Assembly (NCBI GenBank): GCA_016709665.1
Contig: JADJMI010000001.1
Coordinates: 682,001 to 746,000 of the forward strand
Direction of reading: 5' to 3'
Origin: Betaproteobacteria bacterium
GTDB lineage: Bacteria > Pseudomonadota > Gammaproteobacteria > Burkholderiales > Usitatibacteraceae
Length of the DNA: 64,000 bases
Below are positions 25,101 to 34,089 of this stretch, piece by piece. Each line of letters opens with the position of its first letter. Within the stretch, counting starts at the first letter, position 1. A program made the translations under genes and the position numbers. Under the pieces are notes generated by a model. That model ran no database searches and was not told the DNA's origin. It worked only from the letters and a program-made list of their open reading frames with translations.

Positions 25101-27991
25101 CAGGTGAATCCCGGCGCGCCGCAGGAAACCGCCGGGATCGTCTGGCGCGTGTCGGTGAGCGAAAAGCCCTGGTACTGGCCTTCCGAAAGCGTGACGGTGA
25201 TCGTGAAGGTGAGCGTCTCGCCCGCGTTCACGTTTGGTGTCGCGGTTTGCGCGACGCTCGTGGCCGTGATCGCCTTCGCCACCGACTGGATGTCCGCGAG
25301 CGAAATGCGCGTCTTGTGGACGTTCGGTCCCGGAAAGCTCGTGTTCGACGCGTAGTTCGCCGCGGGGTTGGTGGTTTCCGCGGGGTCGCTCGCGTAGTAC
25401 TTGAGGCGCGCCGTATTGTCGAAATTGCGCGCGGGCAAGCCGGGCAGCGCGGCCGGCGAGACCGTGCAACGGTAGTCGACGCGAACCGTCTCGCCGGGCA
25501 GCACCGCGGATGACAGGTCCGCCGGGATCTGGGCGATCGTGAGCCCGCCGTTCGCGCTCGTGTCGAAGAGCGAACCCGTCGTCGCCACGGCGACGCCGTT
25601 TCCGTCCGTCACGGCGAGCACGGTGCAGCTGCCGCCGAAGCCCGCGGCCGGGCTGCCCTGGTCGTCGTCGAGCCGGACGTTGCGCGCCGCGAGCCGCCCG
25701 GCGTTCTGGAGCGTGAGGCGGAAGTCGATCGTGTCGCCCGCGTCGCAGCCGCGGACGGCGCCGTCGTAGTCCGCCGGCACCGTGTCCGTCACGCAGGCCG
25801 CGTTGGAGGTGGCGAGAATCGCCTTCGCGAGCGTGAGCCGCGGGGCGCGCGACTCGATCGGCACCGCCTCCACGTTCTGCGAGGCCACGCCGAGCGAATT
25901 GGTCGTCTCGGAGACGCCCACGTTCGTGATGGACAGCCCGTCCGCGTAGGTCGCGTCGGTCGCCGCGACCGTGAAGAGGATGTCGACGACCTCGTTGGGC
26001 CCCTGCACGTCGTAGCCGGGATAGGTGAAGACGACCGCGTTGTTCACGGCGCTCGTCGTCACGGCGGGGGCCAGGTCCTGCACGGTGGCGCCGAGCGTGG
26101 TGAAAGTGTCGTCCGGGCCGAGGGTCCAGCGGCCCGCGGCCGGCGGCGTACCGGTCTTCGCGATCGCCGCCTCGCCGGCGACGTTGAAGCCCGCGATCGA
26201 GAACACGGGCCCGGGCAGGAAATCCGTCAGGCGGAACGACGTGAAGGACGCGATGGGGATCGCCGTGCGCAGGCGGTAGGTGACGGTGTCCCCGAAGCCG
26301 ACCACGATGCCGGGCGGCGGCGGCGCCACGCCGTTGACCGCGTAGACGCTCTTGTTGAACGTCGCGACGAGGATGTTCGAGGTCGTCGAGGAATCGTCGG
26401 CCGAGACGAACCCGGCGCTCGCGCCGTCCGCGACGACCTGGTTGCCGATGCGATCGCCGGTGGCGAGCGCGGGGTCTCCCGGCCCCGGGAAGGGCGTCTG
26501 CGAGAAGGCCGTGTCCACGGACACGAGGAACTCCACCGTCACGCGGGTGGCGCCGGTCTGCGCGGCATCGGGCGCGACGAGATCGCCGTCGAGCAGCGAC
26601 CCCAGGAGCGGCGACAGGCGCGTGCCCACGTCGAAGGTGATGGCGGTCTGTCCCAGCGCGTTCTTCGGCGCCGCCGAGCAACCGAGGGGCGTAAAGGGCT
26701 GCGCAGCCACGATCGTGCCGTTCTCGAAGGCCGAGATCGTCGTGCCCGCGTTCGCGCAGCCGAGGAAGGTCTGCCCGTCGCCCAGGGTATCGGTGAAGCG
26801 AAGGCGACCGGCCCCGGACAGGTCGATGGCGAAGTAATCCGAGAGTTCGTACTCGAGCCGGTAGCGCAGCACGTCGCCGGGGCCCAGGCCGTTGCCGTCG
26901 GCATCGGTGACGATCGCCACCGACTTGCGCATCGTGGCGAGCTTCGCGGTGAGGTTGGCGCTCGCGTTCGAGAAGATGGTCACCGGGGGGGTGCCCGGCG
27001 GGGAGCCCGCCGGGATGTACGAGCCGCTCGCGCCGGCCACGTTCGGGATGACGCGGATCGGGGAGCCCGGCTCGATCACGGGCGAGACCAGCCCCGCGAG
27101 GTACGGGACGAAAACCTGGAACTGCATGACGACGGTGTCCGCCCCCGCCACGCCCGTCGCCGTGGCACACCGCCGCGTGATGGCCTGGCCCGGCGTGCCG
27201 GGGATCGGCGTGTCGATGTTCGTGACCGCGCCCGAACAGCCGGTGACGGTATCGGTGCCAGGAATGAACTGCAGGCTCCCGGGCAGCGCGTCGGCGATGT
27301 CGATGTTCGTCATCGTGACGCCGGGGGCGATCCTCAGGGCGAGCCGGATGGTGCGCGGATGGTTCGGGCCGGTCGCCGTCTCGCCTTCGGGCGCCGCGAT
27401 CGTCTTGGTGAGTTGCATCAACGAAGGCGTCACGTCGAGCGGCGAGGTGGGGCCGGCGACGGCAGGGTCCGACCCCGGGTTGTCGAGCGCATCCGCGCCC
27501 AGCGAGAACACGGGCGTGATGCGCAGCTGCCGCGTGGTGCCCAGCGGGGCGACGGTGGCGTCGCCGAGATCGAGGTTGAGCAGCGTGCAGGCGGGCGGCT
27601 GGTCGGGCGCGATCGACGGCAGCGCGATGCGCACCACGGCGAGCGACTCGCCCGTCGCGAGGGGCACGGTGGCCTGGGTGTCGGGGTTCACGAAGCCCGT
27701 GGGACAGCCGCCGGGCGCCGAGCACGTGCCGACCGCGACGATTGACTGGGCGCCGCCATACGAGAGGGCCCCGGTCAACGTCGACCCGGCGGGTACGACG
27801 ACCTGGAGCGACGGCCCGAAGCCGGTGTCGACCGGCGACAGGTTGTCGAAGCAGGCCGACGCGGTATAGGCCGCATCCGACAGCACGCTGCCCGGCGGGA
27901 GCGGCGCGGGCGTGAACCCGGGCACCGGCGCGCCCTGCACGAGGCCGGCCGCCGAGGCCACTACGGCAGCAAAGTGACGAAGGACGCGCAC
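19158..27991 (-). CDS. Giant secreted DUF11-repeat protein with IPTL-CTERM-like sorting signal; three apparent frameshifts
   Basis: The gene starts MRVLRHFAAVVASAAGLVQG, a signal peptide, and ends VVPTLSSAMLVLLALLLGFL followed by GLRQSRRAG. This is a Pro-Thr motif, one membrane helix and an Arg-rich tail, like IPTL-CTERM exosortase substrates. In between lie many DUF11-type beta-sandwich repeats, recognised by recurring YRL..N.G...A..V.L.D.LP.GL.YVPGSA. DxDxSG-type acidic loops such as DADASGTLTPGD, DVDASGTVTQGD and DADGNGLGPGD may bind calcium. Inter-repeat linkers resemble GERTGAGGVNNL. The frame changes at the C4 run 21409-21412, near 20306-20315 and near 20256. Correcting three single-base indels gives about 2,945 residues. 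It is probably an exported surface or adhesin-like protein. No exosortase gene is nearby. Confidence 0.85.
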
Positions 27992-28052
27992 GGCGGAGGT
28001 ATCGTCCGGAAGCCCGCAACCGGCCCGGATCGCTTGTTTTCGGTGGGTAATA

Positions 28053-28568
28053 CTACCGCGCGGGCGCGGCGGGCGCAGTCCCCAGGGCGGACAGCCGGGA
28101 ACGCAGCCGCTCGACCCGGTCGCGGTTCACCCCGAAATCGCGGATGCCCAGCCGGGCGCCCGCCCGCACGTGGATGAGGCCCGCCTCGCGGTCGAGGGCG
28201 AATTCGGCGTCGTCCACGAAACCCATCACTTTCGAGGCGAATTCCGCGTGGAGGTAGTCGCGGCCCGCCGTGATCACTCGGGCGCCAGGTTCCGCGCGCA
28301 CGGCCGCTTCGAGCGCCCGCCAGGCGAGACCGGGATCGCCGGCTGCCGGCAACGGCGCGATGCGATGGGCGTCGGCGGGCGGGACCTGCGAGGACACCCA
28401 GTTGGGCCGCCCGTCCCCGCCCCGCAATTGGCCGCCGGCGAGGCCAAGGTCCGTCGGACGGGATCCGGAAAACAGACCCAGGGGGGCGCCGATCGCGACG
28501 GCCAGGCCGCCCAGCGCGGCCAGCACGCCCAGGGCGGCCAGGACGCGCCGGGTCCGTCCCGCCGCCAT
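28053..28568 (-). CDS. DUF1499 family protein
   Basis: This 171-residue protein has an N-terminal hydrophobic helix (VLAALGVLAALGGLAVAIG) that likely anchors or exports it. The DUF1499 region begins RPNWVSSQ, continues with a middle strand YLHAEFASKVMGFVDDAEF, and ends with IHVRAGARLGIRDFGVNRDRV. These motifs are characteristic, but the family has no assigned biochemical function. The ATG at 28568 is 1 nt past the stop of the upstream quinone oxidoreductase gene, so the two are probably one transcription unit. The longer frame to 28691 is the shadow of that upstream gene. Confidence 0.82.
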   Translation of the reverse strand: MAAGRTRRVLAALGVLAALGGLAVAIGAPLGLFSGSRPTDLGLAGGQLRGGDGRPNWVSSQVPPADAHRIAPLPAAGDPGLAWRALEAAVRAEPGARVITAGRDYLHAEFASKVMGFVDDAEFALDREAGLIHVRAGARLGIRDFGVNRDRVERLRSRLSALGTAPAAPAR

Positions 28569-28569
28569 G

Positions 28570-29547
28570 TCAGGGCAAGAGAACCGTCGAACCCGTGGTC
28601 TTGCGGGCCTCGAGGTCCGCGTGCGCCTTCGCCGCGTCCTTGAGCGCATACGACTGGCGTGCGCCCACCTTGATGCGGCCGGCGAGGACATGGTCGAAGA
28701 GCTCGTTCGCCGCCGCCACCAGCTCGGCGCGCACCGCGGTATAGGAAATGAGCGTCGGGCGCGTCACGTAGAGCGAGCCTTTCGCGGCGAGCAGCCCCGT
28801 GTTGAGCGAGTCCACCGGGCCCGAGGCGTTGCCGAAAAGCGCGAGAAGCCCGCGGGTTCGAACGCAGTCGAGCGACTTCATGAAGGTGTCCTTGCCGACG
28901 GAATCGTAGACCACCGGGCATTTCTTGCCGCCGGTGATCTCGGCCACGCGGGCGACGAAGTCCTCCTTCGTGTAGTCGATGGTGTGCGCGGCGCCGTGCT
29001 CCTTCGCGAGGGCGGCCTTCTCCGGCGAGCTCACCGTCCCGATGAGGTTCACCCCGTACGCCTTCGCCATCTGGCAGGCGATGAGGCCCACGCCACCCGC
29101 GGCGGCGTGCCAGAGGACGAAATCGCCCGCCTGCGGGACGACGTGCAGCCGGCGCAGCAGGTAGTGCGCCGTGAGGCCCTGCAGCATCATGCAGGCGCCC
29201 TGCTCGAAGGAAATGCCCTCCGGCAATTTCACGAGGCGGTCCACCGGGTGGATCTTCTTCTCGCTGTACGCGCCGATGGGGCCGTTGCAGTAGGCGACGC
29301 GATCGCCCGCCTGGAATTCCGTGACGCCGGGGCCGACGGCCTCGATCACGCCCGCGGCCTCCAGGCCGATGCCCGAGGGCATGGGCAGGGGATAAAGGCC
29401 CGTGCGGTGGTAGGTGTCGATGTAGTTGAGGCCGATGGCCTTGTGCGCGATGCGGGCCTCGTTCGGGCCCGGGTCGCCGATGGCGACCTCCTCCCACTTC
29501 AGGACTTCGGGGCCTCCGGTCTGGTGGAAGCGGATGGCGTGGGGCAT
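28570..29547 (-). CDS. NADPH:quinone oxidoreductase (zinc-free MDR family, QorA-like)
   Basis: This 325-residue enzyme belongs to the medium-chain dehydrogenase/reductase superfamily. The opening MPHAIRFHQTGGPEVLKWEE, the segment IGLNYIDTYHRTGLYPLP and GIGLEAAGVIEAVG fit the QorA branch. The nucleotide-binding motif is AAAGGVGLIACQMAK at about 150. The catalytic zinc ligands of alcohol dehydrogenases are absent. It catalyses NADPH-dependent reduction of quinones or enones. It lies downstream of the formyltransferase-like gene, separated by a hairpin, so it is probably a separate transcript that also covers the DUF1499 gene. Confidence 0.88.
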   Translation of the reverse strand: MPHAIRFHQTGGPEVLKWEEVAIGDPGPNEARIAHKAIGLNYIDTYHRTGLYPLPMPSGIGLEAAGVIEAVGPGVTEFQAGDRVAYCNGPIGAYSEKKIHPVDRLVKLPEGISFEQGACMMLQGLTAHYLLRRLHVVPQAGDFVLWHAAAGGVGLIACQMAKAYGVNLIGTVSSPEKAALAKEHGAAHTIDYTKEDFVARVAEITGGKKCPVVYDSVGKDTFMKSLDCVRTRGLLALFGNASGPVDSLNTGLLAAKGSLYVTRPTLISYTAVRAELVAAANELFDHVLAGRIKVGARQSYALKDAAKAHADLEARKTTGSTVLLP

Positions 29548-29593
29548 GGAATTCTCCTCTGGAAGGGTCGACTAGGATAACGCGCAAACGAAA

Positions 29594-29616
29594 CGCCCCG
29601 CGAAGATCGCGGGGCG
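29594..29616 (-). terminator. Hairpin terminator after the formyl-THF hydrolase-like gene
   Basis: A 10-bp stem (CGCCCCGCGA pairing with TCGCGGGGCG) with a 3-nt loop is followed on the minus strand by the T-rich TTTCGTTTG. It lies 25 nt past the stop of the gene ending at 29642 and before the quinone oxidoreductase gene. Confidence 0.65.
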
Positions 29617-29641
29617 ATGATGACGAAGCGAGTGGCGGCGC

Positions 29642-30574
29642 TCAGGTGCCGAGGATCGTGCCGGCGACGACGCCGGCGGCCTTGGCCCACTCGGCGGCGG
29701 AGACCTTCTTGCCCTCCTCGCCCTTCACCTTGGCGATCTCGACCTGGCCGCCCTGCGCCGTGACGCGCATCGACTCGGCCCCGATCTCGGTGATCTCGCC
29801 GATCTTGCCCTTCACGGCGCCGAAAGTGCGGACCAGGTGCTTCCTCGAGCCGAAGAGTTGCAGCTTCTTGCCGCCGATCGTGGTCCACGCGCCCGGCGCC
29901 GGGTCGGCGCCGCGGATCGTGTCGTGGATCCAGTCGACGTGCTGGTTCCAGTTCACCCGGGCCTCGGCCGCCTTGAACCAGCCCTCGTAGGAAGCCTGCG
30001 ATTCGTCCTGCGCGACTTCCCGGTGCTTGCCGGCGACCACGAGGTCAGCCGCCTCGAGCATCGCGGCCACACCCATCGGGAAGAGGCGGTCGAAGTAGAC
30101 GGTGCCGAGGGTGTCGTTCTCCGAGATCGGGGTTTCCTTCTGCAGGATCACCGCGCCCTCGTCGAGGCCGTCGGTAGGCCGGAAGATCGTGAGGCCGGTC
30201 TTCGTCTCGCCCTTGGTGATGGGCCAGTTGATGGAACTCGGGCCGCGGTACTTCGGCAGGAGCGAGGGGTGGAACTGGATCGTGCCGTGCTTCGGGATGC
30301 TCACGAACTCCTGCGGGGCGAACTGCAGCACGAAGGCCATGATGCCGATGTCGGCGTCGAGCGCCTTCATGGCGGCCGCGGCCTCCGGGGCCTTGAGGGA
30401 GGGGAACTGGAAGACCTTGAGGCCCTTTTCTTCCGCCGCGACCCGCATGGGGTCGGGCTTGCCGCCGGGCTTCTCGGGGGCGACGAACACGCCCGCGATG
30501 GTGTCGCCGCGGGCGACCAATGCTTCGAGGACCGCTTTGCCGAAATCCTGCTGGCCGATGAGGGCGATGCGCAT
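29642..30574 (-). CDS. 10-formyltetrahydrofolate hydrolase/formyltransferase-like protein (ALDH1L1 N-terminal type)
   Basis: This 310-residue protein matches the folate formyl-hydrolase half of 10-formyl-THF dehydrogenase, not classical Met-tRNA formyltransferase. HPSLLPKYRGPSSINWPI has the ALDH1L1-style xxHPSLLP in place of NxHxSLLP. TIFRPTDGLDEGAVILQKE supplies the catalytic Asp, and IRGADPAPGAWTTIGGKKL begins the C-terminal Fmt-like domain. His and Asp of the catalytic pair are present. The aldehyde dehydrogenase half is absent, so the likely product is formate plus THF, or a formyl transfer. It lies downstream of frc and oxc on the same strand. A one-carbon role alongside formyl-CoA metabolism is an attractive inference. 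Confidence 0.8.
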   Translation of the reverse strand: MRIALIGQQDFGKAVLEALVARGDTIAGVFVAPEKPGGKPDPMRVAAEEKGLKVFQFPSLKAPEAAAAMKALDADIGIMAFVLQFAPQEFVSIPKHGTIQFHPSLLPKYRGPSSINWPITKGETKTGLTIFRPTDGLDEGAVILQKETPISENDTLGTVYFDRLFPMGVAAMLEAADLVVAGKHREVAQDESQASYEGWFKAAEARVNWNQHVDWIHDTIRGADPAPGAWTTIGGKKLQLFGSRKHLVRTFGAVKGKIGEITEIGAESMRVTAQGGQVEIAKVKGEEGKKVSAAEWAKAAGVVAGTILGT

Positions 30575-30601
30575 GGGGAGTTATCCGATCAGAAAGGCTT
30601 T

Positions 30602-30738
30602 GGAACCGCAGATGAACGCAGATGTCACGCCGATGAACGCCGATCAGGCGGGCTGGGTTTCCGCGGTTTCTGGGCAATCAATCCGCGTCCAATGCCCTCA
30701 GAAGGCATCGGCGTTCATCGGCGTTCATCTGCGGTTCC
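30602..30738. repeat. Long inverted-repeat element A, 3' of frc
   Basis: The left arm from 30602 contains CCGCAGATGAACGCAGATG, and the right arm 30707-30738 is the near-exact reverse complement ending TTCATCTGCGGTTCC. The left arm carries an extra unit of about 10 nt. The loop is about 60 nt and not protein-like. The building block is a repeated GATGAACGC 9-mer. It lies 19 nt past the frc stop on the minus strand. A second copy (32055-32194) sits past the oxc stop, so the elements behave like REP-type intercistronic hairpins. Confidence 0.85.
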
Positions 30739-30757
30739 AAAGGTGGACTGAAGCGCC

Positions 30758-32029
30758 TCAGGACGCCTTCTTGGGAGGGTTCGTGAAGGCGCCCGCGGCC
30801 TTCATCGAGGCGATCTTCGCCTCGTCGTAGCCGAGCACGTTCTTCAGCACGTCGTCCGTGTGCTCGCCCAGCAGCGGGCTCCGCTCGATCTTCGCGGGCG
30901 AGGCCGAGAGCTTGATCGGCATGCCGACGTTCCACCACTTGCCGCGCTGCGGGTGGTCGAGCTCCACGTACATGTCGCGACCGCGGATGTGTTCGTCCGT
31001 CGCGAGGTCGGTCGTCGACATGATCGGGCCGCAGGGGACATCGAGCGGGTTGAGGATCGCCATCAGCTCGCGCTTGGTGTAGTTCCGCGCGAACTCGTTG
31101 AGCTTCTCCCACACGAGGTTCTGGTTCTTGCGCCGGTCGGCGATGGCGGCCACGCGCGGGTCGGTGGCGAGGTCGGGCATGCCGACGTCGGGGCCGATGC
31201 GGCTGGCGAGCCCGGTCCACACCGCCTCCTGCACCACGACGTAGAGCCAGTCGTTCGGGCCGTGGGGCTTGCAGTGGATGGCGTTGCCGAGCTGGCCGCC
31301 GCCGGAATCGTTGCCGGCGCGCGGCACGTCGCCCATGCCCTGGCTCGTGGGGACCGAGTACTCGGCGAGCGACTGGCGCGTGAGGCGCTGGTGGTCGCGG
31401 AACTTCACGCGGCACAGGTTCATCACGCCGTCCATCATGGCGACCTCCACGTACTGGCCCTCGCCCGTGCGGTTCGCCTGGTGCAGCGCTGCCAGCAGGC
31501 CGATGGCCAGGTGCAGGCCCGTGCCGGAATCGCCGATCTGGGCGCCGGTGACATAGGGCGGGCCGTCCGGGACGCCGGTGGTGCTCATCGCGCCGCCCAT
31601 CGCCTGCGCCACGTTCTCGTAGGCCTTGAAGTCCGCGTAGGGTCCGGACGAGCCGAACCCCTTGATCGAGCCCACGACGATCTTCGGGTTGATCTCGTGG
31701 ATCTTCTCCCACGTGAAGCCCAGGCGCTCGAGCACGCCCGGGCCGAAGTTCTCCATCATGATGTCGCACTTCTTCAGCAGGTCCACGAAGACGAGCTTGC
31801 CCTCGGCGCTCTTCATGTTGACCGTGATCGAGCGCTTGTTGCAGTTGAGCATCGTGAAGTAGAGGCTGTCCGCGCCGGGCACGTCGCGCAGCTGGCCGCG
31901 CGTGGCGTCGCCCTGGGGCGGCTCGAACTTGATGACGTCCGCGCCCATCCACGCGAGCAGTTGCGAGCATGTCGGGCCCGCCTGCACGTGGGTCATGTCG
32001 AGAATCCGTACGCCTTTGAGAGCTTCCAT
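30758..32029 (-). CDS. frc: Formyl-CoA:oxalate CoA-transferase (class III)
   Basis: This 423-residue protein moves CoA from formyl-CoA to oxalate, making oxalyl-CoA and formate. It aligns with Oxalobacter Frc (428 residues) throughout: RILDMTHVQAGPTCSQLLAW at the N-terminus, SLYFTMLNCNKRSI, ENFGPGVLERLGFTWEKI, and QIGDSGTGLHLAIGLLAALH, whose Asp is the catalytic nucleophile (Asp169 in the Oxalobacter enzyme). The glycine-rich active-site loop is GNDSGGGQLGN, and LLGEHTDDVLKN closes the protein. The start is the ATG at 32029; longer frames read into the upstream repeat. It lies between oxc and the formyl-THF hydrolase-like gene, with long inverted repeats on either side. Confidence 0.93.
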   Translation of the reverse strand: MEALKGVRILDMTHVQAGPTCSQLLAWMGADVIKFEPPQGDATRGQLRDVPGADSLYFTMLNCNKRSITVNMKSAEGKLVFVDLLKKCDIMMENFGPGVLERLGFTWEKIHEINPKIVVGSIKGFGSSGPYADFKAYENVAQAMGGAMSTTGVPDGPPYVTGAQIGDSGTGLHLAIGLLAALHQANRTGEGQYVEVAMMDGVMNLCRVKFRDHQRLTRQSLAEYSVPTSQGMGDVPRAGNDSGGGQLGNAIHCKPHGPNDWLYVVVQEAVWTGLASRIGPDVGMPDLATDPRVAAIADRRKNQNLVWEKLNEFARNYTKRELMAILNPLDVPCGPIMSTTDLATDEHIRGRDMYVELDHPQRGKWWNVGMPIKLSASPAKIERSPLLGEHTDDVLKNVLGYDEAKIASMKAAGAFTNPPKKAS

Positions 32030-32054
32030 GCGCTTCGCTTCCTGTTCAGACGAG

Positions 32055-32194
32055 GGAACCGCAGATGAACGCAGATGAATGCAGATGATTCGTGAAGGAG
32101 GGTGCGTTGGTGGCCAAGCCGCCGCGTCCAGATCGGCTGCCACGCCAACTTCATCACAAGTCATCTGCGTTCATCTGCGTTCATCTGCGGTTCC
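32055..32194. repeat. Long inverted-repeat element B, 3' of oxc
   Basis: The 34-nt arms 32055-32088 and 32161-32194 are reverse complements with a single mismatch (AATG versus AACG). They are built from tandem CGCAGATGAA units, with about 72 nt between them. It is closely related to element A at 30602-30738 and lies 28 nt beyond the oxc stop on the minus strand. A stem this long would strongly fold in the transcript and may stabilise or terminate the oxc message. Confidence 0.88.
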
Positions 32195-32221
32195 ACGGGT
32201 TTAAGGGTTCCCTAGGATGGG

Positions 32222-33970
32222 CTATTTTTTCTTGGCGGCGCTCGGGTTGAGGCTGGTGATGCGCCCGCTCTCCGTGCCGGCCGTCTCGTCGATGACGGCA
32301 TTGATCAGCGTCGGCCTGCCGGAGCGGACGGCCTCCTCCATGGCCGCGCGCAACTGCGCCGGGGTGGTGACATGCACCCCCACGCCGCCGAACGCCTCCA
32401 TCAGTTTGTCATACCGCGCGCCTTTCACGAACACGGTGGGCGCCGGGTCGCGGCCCGTGGGGTCGACGTCCGTGCCCTTGTAGACGCCGTTGTTGTTCAG
32501 CACGACGATGCACACGGGAAGGTCGTAGCGGCACAGCGTCTCGACCTCCATGCCGGAGAATCCGAAGGCGCTGTCGCCCTCGATCGCGATCACCGGCTTG
32601 CCGGAGGTGACCGCGGCGGCCACGCAGTAGCCCATGCCGATGCCCATGATGCCCCAGGTGCCCACGTCGACGCGCTTCCGGGGCTTGTACATGTCCACGA
32701 TGCTGCGCGTGAAGTCGAGCGCGTTGGCGCCTTCGTTCACGAGCATCGCGTCCGGGTTGGCCTTCACGATGTCGCGCACGACGCCCAGCGCGCTGTGGAA
32801 ATTCATCGGCACCGGATCCTTCGCGAGGGTTTCGGCCATCTTCGCGATGTTCTTCGACTTCCTGTCCGCGATGGCGGATGTCCACTCGGCCGGCGGCTTC
32901 GCCCAGCCCGGGCCGATGCCCGCGAGCAGCGCATCGACGCAGGAGCCGATGTCGCCCACCAGGGGTGCGTCGATCCGCACGTTGCTGTCCGCCTCCTGGG
33001 GTGAAATGTCGACTTGGATGAACTTCTGGCCGCCCCAGTCCTTGTGGCTCTTGCCGCCCCAGGTCTTGCCCTTGCCGTGCGAGAGCAGCCAGTTCAGGCG
33101 CGCGCCGACGAGCAGGACCACGTCCGCCTCGGGCAGCACGAACGAACGCGCCGCGGAAGCGCACTGCTCGTGGGTGTCCGGCAGCAGGCCCTTGGCCATC
33201 GACATCGGCAGGTAAGGGATGCCCGTCCTTTCCACGAGCGCGCGGATGGCGGCGTCGGCCTGCGCGTAGGCGGCGCCCTTGCCGAGCAGGATGAGCGGCT
33301 TCTTCGCGCCCTCGAGCAGGTCGAGCGCGCGCCGGACGGCCTCGGGCGCCGGAAGCTGCCGGGGCGCCGGGTCGACCACCCGGATGAGGGACGCCCGGCC
33401 CGCCGCCGCCTCGATCGACTGCGAGAAGAGCTTGGCCGGCAGGTCGAGGTACACCCCGCCCGGGCGGCCGGAGACGGCGGCGCGGATGGCCCGCGCGATG
33501 CCCACGCCGATGTCCTCGGCGTGGAGCACGCGGAAGGCCGCCTTCGCCAGGGGCTTCGCGATCGCGAGCTGGTCCATTTCCTCGTAGTCGCCTTGCTGCA
33601 GGTCGACGATCTCGCGCTCCGAGGACCCGCTCACGAGGATCATCGGGAAGCAGTTCACGGTGGCGTGGGCGAGCGCGTTCAGCCCGTTCAGGAACCCCGG
33701 CGCCGACACGGTGAGGCAGACGCCCGGCTTCTGCGTGAGGAACCCGGCGATCGACGCGGCGTAGCCGGCGTTCTGCTCGTGGCGGAAGGCGATGACGCGA
33801 ATGCCCGCGGCCTGCGCCTTGCGCGTGAGATCCGTGATGGGAATGCCCGGCAGCCCGTAGAGGGTGTCGATGCCGTTGAGCTTCAGGGCATCGATGACCA
33901 GGTGAAAGCCATCGGTCATTGCGACTTCGGCCGCCGCGTCCGTGATGGCCGGCTCGTTGACGATTCCCAT
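32222..33970 (-). CDS. oxc: Oxalyl-CoA decarboxylase (thiamine diphosphate dependent)
   Basis: This 582-residue enzyme cleaves oxalyl-CoA to formyl-CoA and CO2. It aligns along its length with Oxalobacter Oxc: FRHEQNAGYAASIAGFLTQK with the catalytic Glu, LVSGSSEREIVDLQQGDYEE, GRPGGVYLDLPAKLF, LLGKGAAYAQADAAIRALVE and VGARLNWLLSHGKGKTWGG. The ThDP/Mg motif GDSAFGFSGMEVETLCRYDL runs into NNNGVYKG. The C-terminus ends SGRITSLNPSAAKKK. The ATG at 33970 has a good GAGGAGAAAG ribosome-binding site. It is divergent from a Crp/Fnr-type regulator across a 177-nt region with an FNR-type box. Together with frc this is the hallmark of oxalate catabolism. Confidence 0.95.
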   Translation of the reverse strand: MGIVNEPAITDAAAEVAMTDGFHLVIDALKLNGIDTLYGLPGIPITDLTRKAQAAGIRVIAFRHEQNAGYAASIAGFLTQKPGVCLTVSAPGFLNGLNALAHATVNCFPMILVSGSSEREIVDLQQGDYEEMDQLAIAKPLAKAAFRVLHAEDIGVGIARAIRAAVSGRPGGVYLDLPAKLFSQSIEAAAGRASLIRVVDPAPRQLPAPEAVRRALDLLEGAKKPLILLGKGAAYAQADAAIRALVERTGIPYLPMSMAKGLLPDTHEQCASAARSFVLPEADVVLLVGARLNWLLSHGKGKTWGGKSHKDWGGQKFIQVDISPQEADSNVRIDAPLVGDIGSCVDALLAGIGPGWAKPPAEWTSAIADRKSKNIAKMAETLAKDPVPMNFHSALGVVRDIVKANPDAMLVNEGANALDFTRSIVDMYKPRKRVDVGTWGIMGIGMGYCVAAAVTSGKPVIAIEGDSAFGFSGMEVETLCRYDLPVCIVVLNNNGVYKGTDVDPTGRDPAPTVFVKGARYDKLMEAFGGVGVHVTTPAQLRAAMEEAVRSGRPTLINAVIDETAGTESGRITSLNPSAAKKK

Positions 33971-34049
33971 GTGTCTTTCTCCTCGGGGGGGCCGGCTTCG
34001 GCGCCAGGGGGCGGGCCGGCCGGAAAGCTCGTTCGATCGTTCGGGAATC

Positions 34050-34063
34050 GCGTTCCGGAACGC
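34050..34063. promoter_or_regulatory. 14-bp perfect palindrome in the oxc-regulator intergenic region
   Basis: GCGTTCCGGAACGC is a perfect inverted repeat between the divergent oxc (start 33970) and regulator (start 34148) genes. It differs in type from the FNR-like box at 34119 and could be a second operator. No protein is assigned. GC-rich palindromes of this length can arise by chance, so this is weak evidence. Confidence 0.4.
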
Positions 34064-34089
34064 GGAACGGCCCTTGGTTTCGCGATAGA

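Noticed and set aside
21801..28019. A minus-strand open frame of about 2,070 codons overlapping the giant repeat protein in another frame
   Set aside because: Extremely Arg-rich, without the repeat pattern. It is the out-of-frame shadow of the DUF11 gene.
29642..30574. Methionyl-tRNA formyltransferase (fmt)
   Set aside because: The NxHxSLLP motif of Fmt is replaced by the ALDH1L1-type sequence, and the neighbours are oxalate genes rather than def or sun.
30602..32194. A composite transposon or insertion sequence around frc
   Set aside because: The two inverted-repeat elements enclose only frc. There is no transposase, no target duplication, and each element is itself a complete hairpin.
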